Source of the DNA: Candidatus Limnocylindrales bacterium
GTDB lineage: Bacteria > Moduliflexota > Moduliflexia > Moduliflexales > JAUQPW01
Reading direction: 5' to 3'
Assembly (NCBI GenBank): GCA_035559535.1
Contig: DATMBG010000012.1
Location: forward strand, 225,683-289,682
Length of the DNA: 64,000 nucleotides
Made by a program: the position numbers and the translations under genes. Below the pieces are notes generated by a model. The model did not search any database. It was not told the DNA's origin and was given only the letters and a program-made list of their open reading frames with translations. This document shows positions 35,975 to 44,482 of this stretch, piece after piece (the first letter of the stretch is position 1; each line of letters begins with the position of its first letter).

Positions 35975-37237
35975 TTGAATTCCATAAACAGTAACCATCG
36001 GATTCTTCTTCTCTTACCTACCCGAACTTACCGGGCAGGGGCTTTCCTTAAAGCGGCCCGACAATTGGGCATCGAGGTTGTGGTTGGTTCTAATCAGGCG
36101 CAGACATTGTCCAGGTATCTGCCTGCGAGGTCACTAACCCTTAATTTTCATAAACCTGAGCAGGCAACCCAGAAAATCGTTGAGTTTGCCAGGAAATATC
36201 CCTTCGATGCCGTCGTAGGAGTCGACGATGATTCAGTTCTGCTGGCAGCCATGGCCTCTGCAGCGTTATCCTTACCCCATAATTCCATTGAATCCGTTAT
36301 AGCGACCCGAAACAAGTATCGAATGCGGGAAATTCTGACCAGGGCCGGAGTTCCTTCACCGGATTTTTGGCTTTTCTCCCTGGAGGATCCTCCTACCGAT
36401 CTGGCTAAAAAAGTCACCTTCCCCTGTGTGGTCAAACCCGTGTCTCTGTCGGCCAGTCAAGGGGTTATCCGGGCAGATGATGAAAAGCAATTCGTCCAGG
36501 CATTCTACCGGCTGGCTTCTATCCTGGAAAACCCGGAAGTTCGAGATCGCCTGGGTACCGCAGCACGGCAAGTCCTGGTCGAAGGTTTTATTTCCGGACC
36601 GGAATTTGCTTTAGAAGGGCTCCTCATTCAAGGAAAGCTTAAAGTATTGGCCCTTTTCGACAAACCGGATCCCCTGGAAGGCCCGTTCTTCGAGGAAACC
36701 CTCTATATCACTCCTTCTCGATTCCCTACCTCCATTCAAGAAGCCATCGCTGCCTGCACAGCTCAGGCTGCAGAAGCACTTGGATTGAAGGAAGGACCTG
36801 TGCATGCGGAGCTTCGGTATAACCATCGAGGACCCTGGATAATCGAAATTGCGGCCCGATCCATTGGAGGACTCTGTTCCCGAACACTCCGTTTTGGAAC
36901 CGGCCTCTCTCTGGAAGAACTCATCCTCCGCCATGCTGTAGGACTCGAAATTGAATCCTTCGACCGTGAAAAACCTGCAGCCGGGGTAATGATGTTACCC
37001 ATTCCCCATGCGGGAATTCTACAGGCTGTACACGGAAAAGAACGCGCCGCTCAAGTGGAAGGTATTGAGGAAATCGTTATCAGCATTCCTTTGGAACAGG
37101 AAGTTCAGCCGCTACCCGAAGGCTCTAAGTACCTGGGTTTTATCTTTGCCCGGGGTGAATCCCCCGCCTTTGTGGAAGAAGCCCTACGAGAAGCTTACCG
37201 ACGACTTGAGATTGTAATCATACCGCAAAAATATTGA
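35975..37237 (+). CDS. ATP-grasp domain protein (carboxylate-amine ligase type)
   Basis: 420 residues. A first domain at ~10-100 (ILLLLPTRTYRAGAFLKAARQLGIEVVV) is a pre-ATP-grasp fold. The ATP-grasp core follows: ATRNKYRMREILTRAGVPSPDFWL, FPCVVKPVSLSASQGVIRADD (the lysine and Gly-rich loop), and AELRYNHRGPWIIEIAARSIGGLC (metal-binding Glu and Asn-like residues). Such proteins join a carboxylate to an amine or thiol, as in dipeptide ligases. The TTG start is well supported by AGGAGGT five bases before it. The partners are unknown; the following gene is a cyclase after a hairpin. Confidence 0.85.
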   Translation: MNSINSNHRILLLLPTRTYRAGAFLKAARQLGIEVVVGSNQAQTLSRYLPARSLTLNFHKPEQATQKIVEFARKYPFDAVVGVDDDSVLLAAMASAALSLPHNSIESVIATRNKYRMREILTRAGVPSPDFWLFSLEDPPTDLAKKVTFPCVVKPVSLSASQGVIRADDEKQFVQAFYRLASILENPEVRDRLGTAARQVLVEGFISGPEFALEGLLIQGKLKVLALFDKPDPLEGPFFEETLYITPSRFPTSIQEAIAACTAQAAEALGLKEGPVHAELRYNHRGPWIIEIAARSIGGLCSRTLRFGTGLSLEELILRHAVGLEIESFDREKPAAGVMMLPIPHAGILQAVHGKERAAQVEGIEEIVISIPLEQEVQPLPEGSKYLGFIFARGESPAFVEEALREAYRRLEIVIIPQKY

Positions 37238-37269
37238 GCCGGGAGAAGTTGGATAAAACCTCTCCCAGC
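37238..37269 (+). terminator. Terminator-like hairpin after the ATP-grasp gene
   Basis: GCCGGGAGAAGTT (37238-37250), a six-base loop and AACCTCTCCCAGC (37257-37269) pair with two non-Watson-Crick positions. It begins right after the stop codon. There is no T-run, so it may stop transcription only with help or protect the 3' end. Confidence 0.5.
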
Positions 37270-37520
37270 CGGTTTACCTGCTTTAAGCTCCTCATGTTTA
37301 TAGAATTTTAAATTCTTAACAGATGGACTTTTTCGGTAAAAGGTGATATCCTATTATCTGTAGGGGTTATACCCATTTCGGTTGAATAGGTTGTAGATTA
37401 CCCATGGAGTGGTTTCTATCCTTCTATCCCCTCTAAATTTAAGTCTTTTGTTAAACTGGCATATTGATAGGTCCATTTTTCTGGATAAAATGATATGATC
37501 AACTCAATGATGATTTAACC

Positions 37521-39746
37521 GTGCAATTGACTTTTCAAACTACGCTGACGGCCCTTCTACTGGTCTTACTGATCCCTACGGTATCGGTAGTAGGCTTTTT
37601 CTCCTACTTTAATACGCGATTCACCGCAGATGACCTCTCTTCGCAAATCCTCGATCAAACCTTTAAGTTAATCGACCATCAAATTGAGACCTTACTGGAT
37701 GCCGCATCCAGACAGAGTCAGATGGATCTGGTCATCCTCAGCAAGAAATTGCTGACTACCAACAATAAGAGGCTTACGGCAAGCGATTTTGGGTGGATCA
37801 CCGACTACTTCCATGAGATGATGAAAATCCACAAACATCTGACCTTCCTCTCCCTGGGTTTAGAAGCTACCGGAGAGTACTGCCATGTGAGGCGTATGCC
37901 TAAAGATTGGATGCCTTCTCGGGCACTCACTGGCAGCAAAGAAGAGGAGATGGTGAAGTTCCAGCCCAGGTTGACCATTCAATATGCTATTCGAGATCCG
38001 TCAGGAAAGATCGTAAGGAGTGAGTTTTATCTTACCGAAGACGGCTCGCGAGAACTTTATTTGGTGGATCCTGATTTTTCCTACGATCCAAGGACGCGAC
38101 CCTACTACCGGACAGCCCAGACTGCAGGGACTCCGATCTGGACTCAGGTCTATATTTTTAATGCCCCCCCGGAACCGGGTATTCCCGGCATTACTTACGC
38201 TACGCCGGTCCGGGGATCGGATGGTTCATTGATAGGGGTATTGACCGCTGATCTGGATATTTACAACCTGAGTGAATTCCTCCAAACTCTCAAAATCGGC
38301 CAGACCGGTTTTGCTTTTGTTGTTGAAGTTCGTCCTAAAGGCAATCTGGAGGAAGAACAAAGGCAGGTGATTGCCTATCGTGATCCAAAGAACTTTATAA
38401 GGATTGTTCAACGAGGGAGCCAGCAGGTGCATGAGTTGGTTCCAGGCAAAGAACTCTCCGATCCACTCCTGCGTTCGTTTATGCAAAACCTTCCACCGAC
38501 AATCGATTTCGACAAAATAAAATATCCTGTACCCCTGAGGTTTATCCAGGGTGGGGTGGAATATATGGGGGGTTATCGTCCCTTAGGAGGCAAACACGGC
38601 TTAAAGTGGCTGATCTGTATCGTAGTTCCCAAGATAGACTTTATGGGACATGCTGATAGAAACAACCTGATTACTGCGAGTATCGGCCTGGTCAGCCTGG
38701 TGATTGCAACTCTTCTCAGTATCTTGCTGTCTATGAGGATCTCCCGGCCACTGAAACAATTGGCCAGAGAAACAGAGGCGATCGGTCAGTTCTACCTTCA
38801 GCCCAAGCCCATAGTACGTACCATTGTGAAAGAGGTGGACCGTCTTACCCTGGCAGTAGAAGAAATGAAGACCAGCCTGAGATCTTTTCAGAAGTATGTC
38901 CCTGCAGATTTGGTACGTTCTTTGGTGGCTTCAGGACAGGAAGCCCGATTGGGAGGGGAACTCAAAACCCTTACCATTTACTTCTCGGATATCGCCAATT
39001 TCACATCTATTTCAGAGAAACTTCCCCCCAACGTATTGGTAGAACTCCTCGGAGAATATCTCAGTGCAATGAGTGAACAAATCCTCGAGAGTGGTGGCAC
39101 GGTGGATAAATACATGGGGGATGGAATTTTAGCCTTTTGGGGTGCACCCTACCCAAATCCTCAACATGCCCTCACGGCCTGTATAACCGCCCTCCGCAGT
39201 CAAGAAAAACTTAAAGCACTGCGTGAGAAGTGGAAAGCCGAAGCCAAGCCACTCCTCTTTTCCAGGATTGGCCTGAACACGGGAGAGTTGATAGTTGGCA
39301 ACATCGGGGGGGAATCGAGATTAAATTATACGGTCATTGGGGACCCGGTGAATTTGGCCAGCCGCCTGGAAAATCTGAATAAATATTATAACACAGCGAT
39401 TCTAATTAGTGAAAGTACCTATCTCCTTGTAAACCAGGAGGTTGTGGCCAGGCCTCTGGATTGGGTATCCGTCAAGGGGAAGACAGAAGGGATTTTGATC
39501 TATGAATTGCTGGGACTCAAGGGAGAAGTAAGCCAGAAAGAAGAACGGTTGGTTGAGCTTTACTCTGCAGCGCTTACCGTATACCAAACTCATCACTGGA
39601 GCCAGGCTATCGAATTTTTTCAAAGGGTTATGGAGTTATATCCCAAAGATCTTCCAACTCAGTTAATGATTAAGCGTTGCAAGAACTACCAGCAGAATCC
39701 CCCTCTAGAGGATTGGGATGGTATCTGGCGGATGCAGAGCAAATAG
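37521..39746 (+). CDS. Membrane class III adenylate/guanylate cyclase with Cache and HAMP domains
   Basis: 741 residues from a GTG start. One helix (about 9-28) precedes an extracytoplasmic Cache-type sensor (~35-375, with YDPRTRPYYRTAQTAGTPIWTQVY), a second helix at about 380-400 and a HAMP linker. The cyclase domain has the metal aspartates Asp490 (YFSDIANFT) and Asp534 (DKYMGDGILAF), spaced 44 as usual, and ends with DPVNLASRLENLNKYY. The lysine in VDKYMGDG and the later TVIGDPVN suggest ATP rather than GTP, but this needs testing. A helical tail follows, perhaps TPR-like. It would couple a periplasmic ligand to cAMP. Confidence 0.88.
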   Translation: MQLTFQTTLTALLLVLLIPTVSVVGFFSYFNTRFTADDLSSQILDQTFKLIDHQIETLLDAASRQSQMDLVILSKKLLTTNNKRLTASDFGWITDYFHEMMKIHKHLTFLSLGLEATGEYCHVRRMPKDWMPSRALTGSKEEEMVKFQPRLTIQYAIRDPSGKIVRSEFYLTEDGSRELYLVDPDFSYDPRTRPYYRTAQTAGTPIWTQVYIFNAPPEPGIPGITYATPVRGSDGSLIGVLTADLDIYNLSEFLQTLKIGQTGFAFVVEVRPKGNLEEEQRQVIAYRDPKNFIRIVQRGSQQVHELVPGKELSDPLLRSFMQNLPPTIDFDKIKYPVPLRFIQGGVEYMGGYRPLGGKHGLKWLICIVVPKIDFMGHADRNNLITASIGLVSLVIATLLSILLSMRISRPLKQLARETEAIGQFYLQPKPIVRTIVKEVDRLTLAVEEMKTSLRSFQKYVPADLVRSLVASGQEARLGGELKTLTIYFSDIANFTSISEKLPPNVLVELLGEYLSAMSEQILESGGTVDKYMGDGILAFWGAPYPNPQHALTACITALRSQEKLKALREKWKAEAKPLLFSRIGLNTGELIVGNIGGESRLNYTVIGDPVNLASRLENLNKYYNTAILISESTYLLVNQEVVARPLDWVSVKGKTEGILIYELLGLKGEVSQKEERLVELYSAALTVYQTHHWSQAIEFFQRVMELYPKDLPTQLMIKRCKNYQQNPPLEDWDGIWRMQSK

Positions 39747-39833
39747 TATTTGTTGCAAAAACGGCTACCTGATCCACATTGATGAAGAAGTAGATAACTA
39801 AACCAGAGCAAACTGCTCTTCCGTAGGCTCGGC

Positions 39834-41240
39834 TCAGCAATACCAGGGTTCGCTTAAGTAAGGAACGCTGGTGGAAGGGTGTAGATCCAAAGGTTCTCTT
39901 GCCGATTCGGGTTGATTTAAAGCCCTACGGACACAAGACCGAATAGCATCAAAAATCTCCCGTCGGGTTGATTTCTTCATAATACCCTTACGGACGAGTT
40001 TAGTTACTTCCTGGTACAACTGTTCAACCCGGGGATCACGATGGGTCCAGCGATAGCTTAACCGCTCTACCTCAAAGGGACCTATCAAGGCCCTGACCTC
40101 AGGGAGTTCCAGAAGCTTTGAGCCTTCAGGAATCAATAAGCGAATGGCTAACTGGATAGGAGCTACGTGGTCTATCAAATTCAAGTCATCTAGTAAGGTA
40201 AGTAACTCCAGATAACCTTCCAGGGTCGTCCACGGGGTGAAGGTCACAAAGGTTGGATTAAGGGTTAAATCGTGCTCCTGAAACAACTGCACGACCTTTA
40301 TGAAATCTTCTCGAGTATGGCCTTTGTTCAGGATCGCCAGCACATGATTATCGATGGATTCTACAGCTGTTGTTACAATAGCACAGCCGGTTTCACGCAG
40401 GACAGGCAGATAAGAAGCATATTTCAGCAGATGCTCCACTTTGATGGTTACGTCGTAGGAAAGATGGGGATATTCCCGATGAAGCGCCTGAACCAGGGGA
40501 ATGGTATGACCGATACCGTTGAAAAAATCCGGGTCGCCAAAGGTGATATGCTGAGCACCGGCTTCTACTTGCTGACGAATGTCCTGTAAGACGACCTCTT
40601 GTTGTACAATCCGAAATTTCCCTTGATAAACAGGTACAATAGGGCAATGGCGGCAGAAATGTTTGCAACCTCGACTGGCTTCTACATAACCTACTTTTCG
40701 GAAGGTTCCTTTCCCAGTATAGAACCGTGCATAATTGGATAGATCTGGAAGATCCCGCCGATCTGGAACCAGAAATTGCTGACGATTTCTTGAGATAACA
40801 GGCTCGACCTGCTTTGAAGGTCGAGGGACCTGAGTTGGGAGACCTCCGGCTTCTGAATACGCCTTTTCGATCTCCCTATAAAACCGTTTACAGAACTGTA
40901 CCAGACCCTCTTCAAATTCCCCTCCAAGAATCACCTCTACACCCAATTCACGTAAATACCTTTCGTTCAAGGGAGCATATAACCCATAAAAACAGATGGA
41001 TACTGTCGGGTTAAGTGCTTTGATCTTAGCAATGAGTGGAATGGCCAGGCGTGTGGCAGTATGCATTGGAACGTAAAGTGCTACCACATCTGCCGTCTTA
41101 AGGGTCTCTTCGGACAATTCTTCAACGGCCAGATCCAGGCAGACCACCTCAAATCCCTCACGTCGTAACCATGCAGCCGGTGAGGCAAGACCAAAGGGTT
41201 GACGACCCAACTCATAAGTTGAGATCAAAACAATTTGCAC
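39834..41240 (-). CDS. B12-binding radical SAM protein
   Basis: 468 residues from a GTG. The first ~130 residues are a cobalamin-binding-type Rossmann domain (SPAAWLRREGFEVVCLDL, ICFYGLYAP), though the DxHxxG motif is absent. The radical SAM core has ASRGCKHFCRHCPI near 186-199, C-x3-C-x2-C, for a 4Fe-4S cluster, then GDPDFFNG and AVESI. The C-terminus ends LSEPWYC. From memory, this resembles radical SAM proteins named for a CUAEP or CCAEP tail; here the aligned residues would be YLSEP, without the cysteine/selenocysteine. The reaction is unknown. It converges with the cyclase gene; a weak hairpin (AGAGCA/TGCTCT at 39805-39819) lies between. Confidence 0.8.
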   Translation of the reverse strand: MQIVLISTYELGRQPFGLASPAAWLRREGFEVVCLDLAVEELSEETLKTADVVALYVPMHTATRLAIPLIAKIKALNPTVSICFYGLYAPLNERYLRELGVEVILGGEFEEGLVQFCKRFYREIEKAYSEAGGLPTQVPRPSKQVEPVISRNRQQFLVPDRRDLPDLSNYARFYTGKGTFRKVGYVEASRGCKHFCRHCPIVPVYQGKFRIVQQEVVLQDIRQQVEAGAQHITFGDPDFFNGIGHTIPLVQALHREYPHLSYDVTIKVEHLLKYASYLPVLRETGCAIVTTAVESIDNHVLAILNKGHTREDFIKVVQLFQEHDLTLNPTFVTFTPWTTLEGYLELLTLLDDLNLIDHVAPIQLAIRLLIPEGSKLLELPEVRALIGPFEVERLSYRWTHRDPRVEQLYQEVTKLVRKGIMKKSTRREIFDAIRSCVRRALNQPESAREPLDLHPSTSVPYLSEPWYC

Positions 41241-41258
41241 CTGCTACCCTGCTGATTG

Positions 41259-41311
41259 TCGTAACACCTGGAATCGTTTTAATAATTAAAAACAATCGAA
41301 GGTGTTCGTAC
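41259..41311. repeat. Imperfect hairpin between the NfuA-like and radical SAM genes
   Basis: The left arm TCGTAACACCTGG and ATCGTTTT (41259-41280) pairs imperfectly with AAAACAATCG and AGGTGTTCGTAC (41288-41311). The loop is AT-rich. It lies in the leftward spacer and resembles the other islands, but the word is not tandem. Confidence 0.5.
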
Positions 41312-41339
41312 AAGCCCTTACAATCCTTGAAGATTTCAA

Positions 41340-41927
41340 CTACTTGGAGGGTTGGTAATAGGGATTCTTTCCACCTGCATGGTCCGTTACATCAAGAACC
41401 TGTGTAATCTCAGGTACCTCTTCTTTAATCATAACCTCGATGCCCTGTTTCAAGGTAACGTCCACCATTCCGCATCCCTGGCATCCTCCACCCAGTTGCA
41501 CATATACCACGTTATCTTTGATATCTATAAGGGATACATAGCCTCCATGCGCTGCTATGGCAGGGTTAATTCGGGTATCGATCAACTGCTGGATCCTCTG
41601 AGCTACAGGTCCTGTAAGATGGGCCGGCAGCTTTTTAGGTGCATCTATTTTGAACCCGCTACTCATGATATTATCGACGTAATCCAGGGTTGCGTTTTCT
41701 AAATACTGGGCACTTTGAGGATCAATATAAATATCAAATCCCTCAACGGGTACAACGATATCTTCCGGTTGTTCCTGTCCCTCGACGATAAAAAGCAGAC
41801 GGTGCTCAACTTTTAAGGGTGATTTGGCCTCAGCAATGACCCGTAGCCCTTTGATAGGCTTTCCGGTCTTTTGCATCAGCTCAAGCACCTTTTCTCTGGC
41901 AACTTCGGTAACTGTTATCATAGACAC
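41340..41927 (-). CDS. NfuA-like iron-sulfur carrier (degenerate A-type domain plus NifU domain)
   Basis: 195 residues. The first ~100 match the A-type (IscA-like) fold but lack its three cysteines (SPLKVEHRLLFI replaces the usual sites, and GFKIDAPKK ends it), as in NfuA. The C-terminal NifU-like domain has GGGCQGCGMVDVTLKQGIEV with Cys149 and Cys152, the CxxC that binds a 4Fe-4S cluster between two subunits. It delivers clusters to apo-enzymes, and the neighbouring radical SAM protein is a possible client. AAGAGGTG precedes the ATG. Confidence 0.88.
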   Translation of the reverse strand: MSMITVTEVAREKVLELMQKTGKPIKGLRVIAEAKSPLKVEHRLLFIVEGQEQPEDIVVPVEGFDIYIDPQSAQYLENATLDYVDNIMSSGFKIDAPKKLPAHLTGPVAQRIQQLIDTRINPAIAAHGGYVSLIDIKDNVVYVQLGGGCQGCGMVDVTLKQGIEVMIKEEVPEITQVLDVTDHAGGKNPYYQPSK

Positions 41928-42253
41928 CTCTTTTCTTTTTACAAAATAGGGAATAAGGTTTATAGAAAATTTAAAATAATTAAGAAACGTTCTTATCTTA
42001 GTATAAGACCCTATTACCGGTTAGCAACTTATTTCTTTACTTCGGTAAAGCAATTTCTTGATTTGTGGAAAATGAGAAGTATACTGTGCGTAATAATGCA
42101 GAAAGAATCCCCTAAGTTTGGGTAAAAAGGAAACAACTTTTTGTCCATAAGGATACCGGAATCTGAAAGATTCCCGAAAAGGTTTCATAAGGGATCATTC
42201 TTTGTGTTCTGGTATCTTTGCGGTTCTTTGTTGACCGGGAAGGAGATTTATCC
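41928..42253. other. Divergent spacer with inverted repeat before the dehydratase gene
   Basis: No gene seen. AGGATACCGGAA (42150-42161) and TTCTGGTATCTT (42207-42218) are inverted with 10 of 12 matches, and a small hairpin GGAATC, TGAAA, GATTCC (42158-42174) lies inside. The left half is AT-rich and should hold the divergent promoters, but I cannot assign exact boxes. Confidence 0.45.
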
Positions 42254-44260
42254 ATGGTTTTGAACTCAAAAGTATGGCCTGATTATTTACAATCCTCCGA
42301 GGATATTTTTGAGGTTAGAACAAAAGCTCCAGGGCCTCAGGGTATGTTACCCTTTACAGAGGAGATGCTTCGGGGAGAACCCAGCGGTAATTTGTTTGCA
42401 GGATCACAGAATGCGGGGATGGGCTGGAACCCTGCCCGGGTATTTGGGAAGGATATGCTGATCTTGAGTACAATGGGGGGCCTTCGGGAGAGGGACGGTA
42501 CCCCGGTTGCCTTGGGTTATCATACGGGTCATTGGGAACTTGATTTGCTTGTGAGGGAAGCGGCGAATACCCTCAAGGATCTGGGCTACATCCCATTTGC
42601 CACCCATTGTACAGATGTCTGTGATGGGCGAACCCAGGGGACTGTGGGGATGATGGATAGCCTGGCTTATCGTAATAGTGCGGCTGAGGTTTTGGGGAGA
42701 TTGATTCGTTCACTACCCAATCGTAAAGGCCTTATAGGCATCGCAACCTGTGATAAAGGCCTTCCGGCCATGATGATGGCTCTGGCAGCAGCTCGCGATT
42801 TACCGGGTATCCTGATTCCGGGCGGAACGACGCTGCCTCCTATAGCAGGTGAAGATGCCGGTAAAGTCCAATCGATAGGGGTTCGGTTCTCTCACGGTGA
42901 ATTAACGATCCAGGAAGCTGCTCAACTGGCTTGCTCTGCCTGTGCCAGTCCGGGAGGAGGATGTCAGTTCTTAGGGACTGCCGCCACTTCCCAGGTTATA
43001 GCTGAAGCTTTAGGCATAGCTTTACCCCACTCTGCCCTTGCTCCCTCAGGTGAACCTGTCTGGTTAAACCTGGCTCGCAGCTCTGCCATGGCACTTCAAC
43101 AATTGGAGCAGAAAGGCCTGACACTTCGTCACATTCTGACACCTGCTGCTTTTGAAAATGCTATGGCGGTTCACGCTGCCTTTGGAGGTTCTACCAATCT
43201 CTTATTGCATCTTCCTGCTATCGCTCACTCGGCAGGTGTTAAAAGACCGACTGTGGCGGATTGGGCCCGGATCAATCGAATCGTTCCCCGGATTGTTGAT
43301 GTACTCCCTAATGGTCCGACCAACTATAAGACGGTTCAAGTATTCTTGGCAGGGGCCGTTCCCGAAGTCATGCTCCATTTGCGAGATCTGGGAGTTTTGG
43401 ATTTGGATTGCCTGACCGTTTCCGGTATGACAGTTCGAGATAATCTGCTGTGGTGGGAAGAATCCCCCCGTCGGGCGCGATTCCGTGAAATACTGCGTGA
43501 ACAAGATGGGGTCAATCCCGATGAGGTCATTATGAGCCCGGCCCGTGCCAAACAACGGGGACTTACCAGCACGGTAGTTTTTCCCCAGGGTAATTTAGCC
43601 CCCGAGGGATGCGTAGTTAAGAGTACTGCCATCGACCCCAGTCTTTGTAAAGATGGAGTCTATGACCATATAGGTCCGGCTCGAGTCTTTGTCTCGGAAG
43701 ATGATGCCATAGCAGCCGTTAAATCCACCGGGCCCGATCGTATTCAACCCGGAGATATTATCGTTCTTATCTGTCGCGGTCCCTTAGGGGCAGGTATGCC
43801 TGAGACGGCTCAGATTACCTTTGCCCTGAAATATACCAAAGCCCTCAAAGGGGTCGCATTGATCACAGACGGGCGATTCTCCGGTTTCTCAAGTGGCCCC
43901 TGTATCGGACACGTTGGTCCAGAAGCCCTGGCAGGAGGACCTATAGGAAAGGTTCTAGATGGAGATATTCTCCACATTCGAATTGATCGCAACCAACTGA
44001 ACGGCACGATTAACCTGATCGGAGAAGCCGGCTCTCCAAAGGAATCCTGGAGTGTCGAAAGGGGTCATCGCATCCTCGCCGAACGTGCTCCCCGCAAAGA
44101 CTTGCGGCCCGATCCGCATTTGCCTCTTGCGGTCAAACTTTTTGCCGAACTCCAATTGTCCGGTGGCGGTACCTGGGGCGGCTGTGTTTATGACGAAGAA
44201 GCCATCATTCAAACCTTAAGGGCAGGAAGGGCAGGTCGAGAAGCCAAACAGAAAAAGTAG
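42254..44260 (+). CDS. YjhG/YagF-type dehydratase (IlvD/Edd superfamily)
   Basis: 668 residues. It matches the YjhG/YagF subfamily closely throughout: [13 protein letters not shown] and [13 protein letters not shown] at the start, [81 protein letters not shown] and [13 protein letters not shown]. Cysteines in [15 protein letters not shown] and GGGCQF would bind the iron-sulfur cluster. Known members dehydrate D-xylonate or related sugar acids. AAGGAGA precedes the ATG at 42254; a TTG 12 codons upstream is less likely. No xylose or sugar-acid pathway gene is next to it. Confidence 0.9.
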   Translation: MVLNSKVWPDYLQSSEDIFEVRTKAPGPQGMLPFTEEMLRGEPSGNLFAGSQNAGMGWNPARVFGKDMLILSTMGGLRERDGTPVALGYHTGHWELDLLVREAANTLKDLGYIPFATHCTDVCDGRTQGTVGMMDSLAYRNSAAEVLGRLIRSLPNRKGLIGIATCDKGLPAMMMALAAARDLPGILIPGGTTLPPIAGEDAGKVQSIGVRFSHGELTIQEAAQLACSACASPGGGCQFLGTAATSQVIAEALGIALPHSALAPSGEPVWLNLARSSAMALQQLEQKGLTLRHILTPAAFENAMAVHAAFGGSTNLLLHLPAIAHSAGVKRPTVADWARINRIVPRIVDVLPNGPTNYKTVQVFLAGAVPEVMLHLRDLGVLDLDCLTVSGMTVRDNLLWWEESPRRARFREILREQDGVNPDEVIMSPARAKQRGLTSTVVFPQGNLAPEGCVVKSTAIDPSLCKDGVYDHIGPARVFVSEDDAIAAVKSTGPDRIQPGDIIVLICRGPLGAGMPETAQITFALKYTKALKGVALITDGRFSGFSSGPCIGHVGPEALAGGPIGKVLDGDILHIRIDRNQLNGTINLIGEAGSPKESWSVERGHRILAERAPRKDLRPDPHLPLAVKLFAELQLSGGGTWGGCVYDEEAIIQTLRAGRAGREAKQKK

Positions 44261-44290
44261 CCCCCTGAGGTCCTATACCACCCTATAGAC

Positions 44291-44394
44291 CTAACAAATG
44301 TAAAATATATGATCGAATACTTGACATTTTATCTAACAAATGTTAAATAAGCCAGACAATATCTTGACATTTCCCCTGTTAGAAGTAGCATAAT
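44291..44394 (+). promoter_or_regulatory. Promoter region with two direct repeats before the EAL regulator gene
   Basis: CTAACAAATGTAAAAT at 44291-44306 and CTAACAAATGTTAAAT at 44333-44348 are direct repeats with 15 of 16 matches, 42 bases apart. TTGACA occurs at 44321-44326 and again at 44364-44369; the second pairs with CATAAT at 44389-44394 over a long 19-base spacer. The repeats could be operator sites for an activator or repressor. A spacing of 42 bases is four helical turns, so two bound proteins would be on the same face. Confidence 0.5.
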
Positions 44395-44482
44395 TTTTGT
44401 GAAGGTAGGTAAAGGGCAATATAACGTAAATAGGCCAAACTCCGTGAATCTGGGTTTGGCTGTAGGGAGAAGACTTTAGCCT

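Noticed and set aside
41871-42125. 84-codon frame in the divergent spacer before the dehydratase
   Set aside because: Overlaps the start of the NfuA-like gene in antisense and encodes no recognisable domain.
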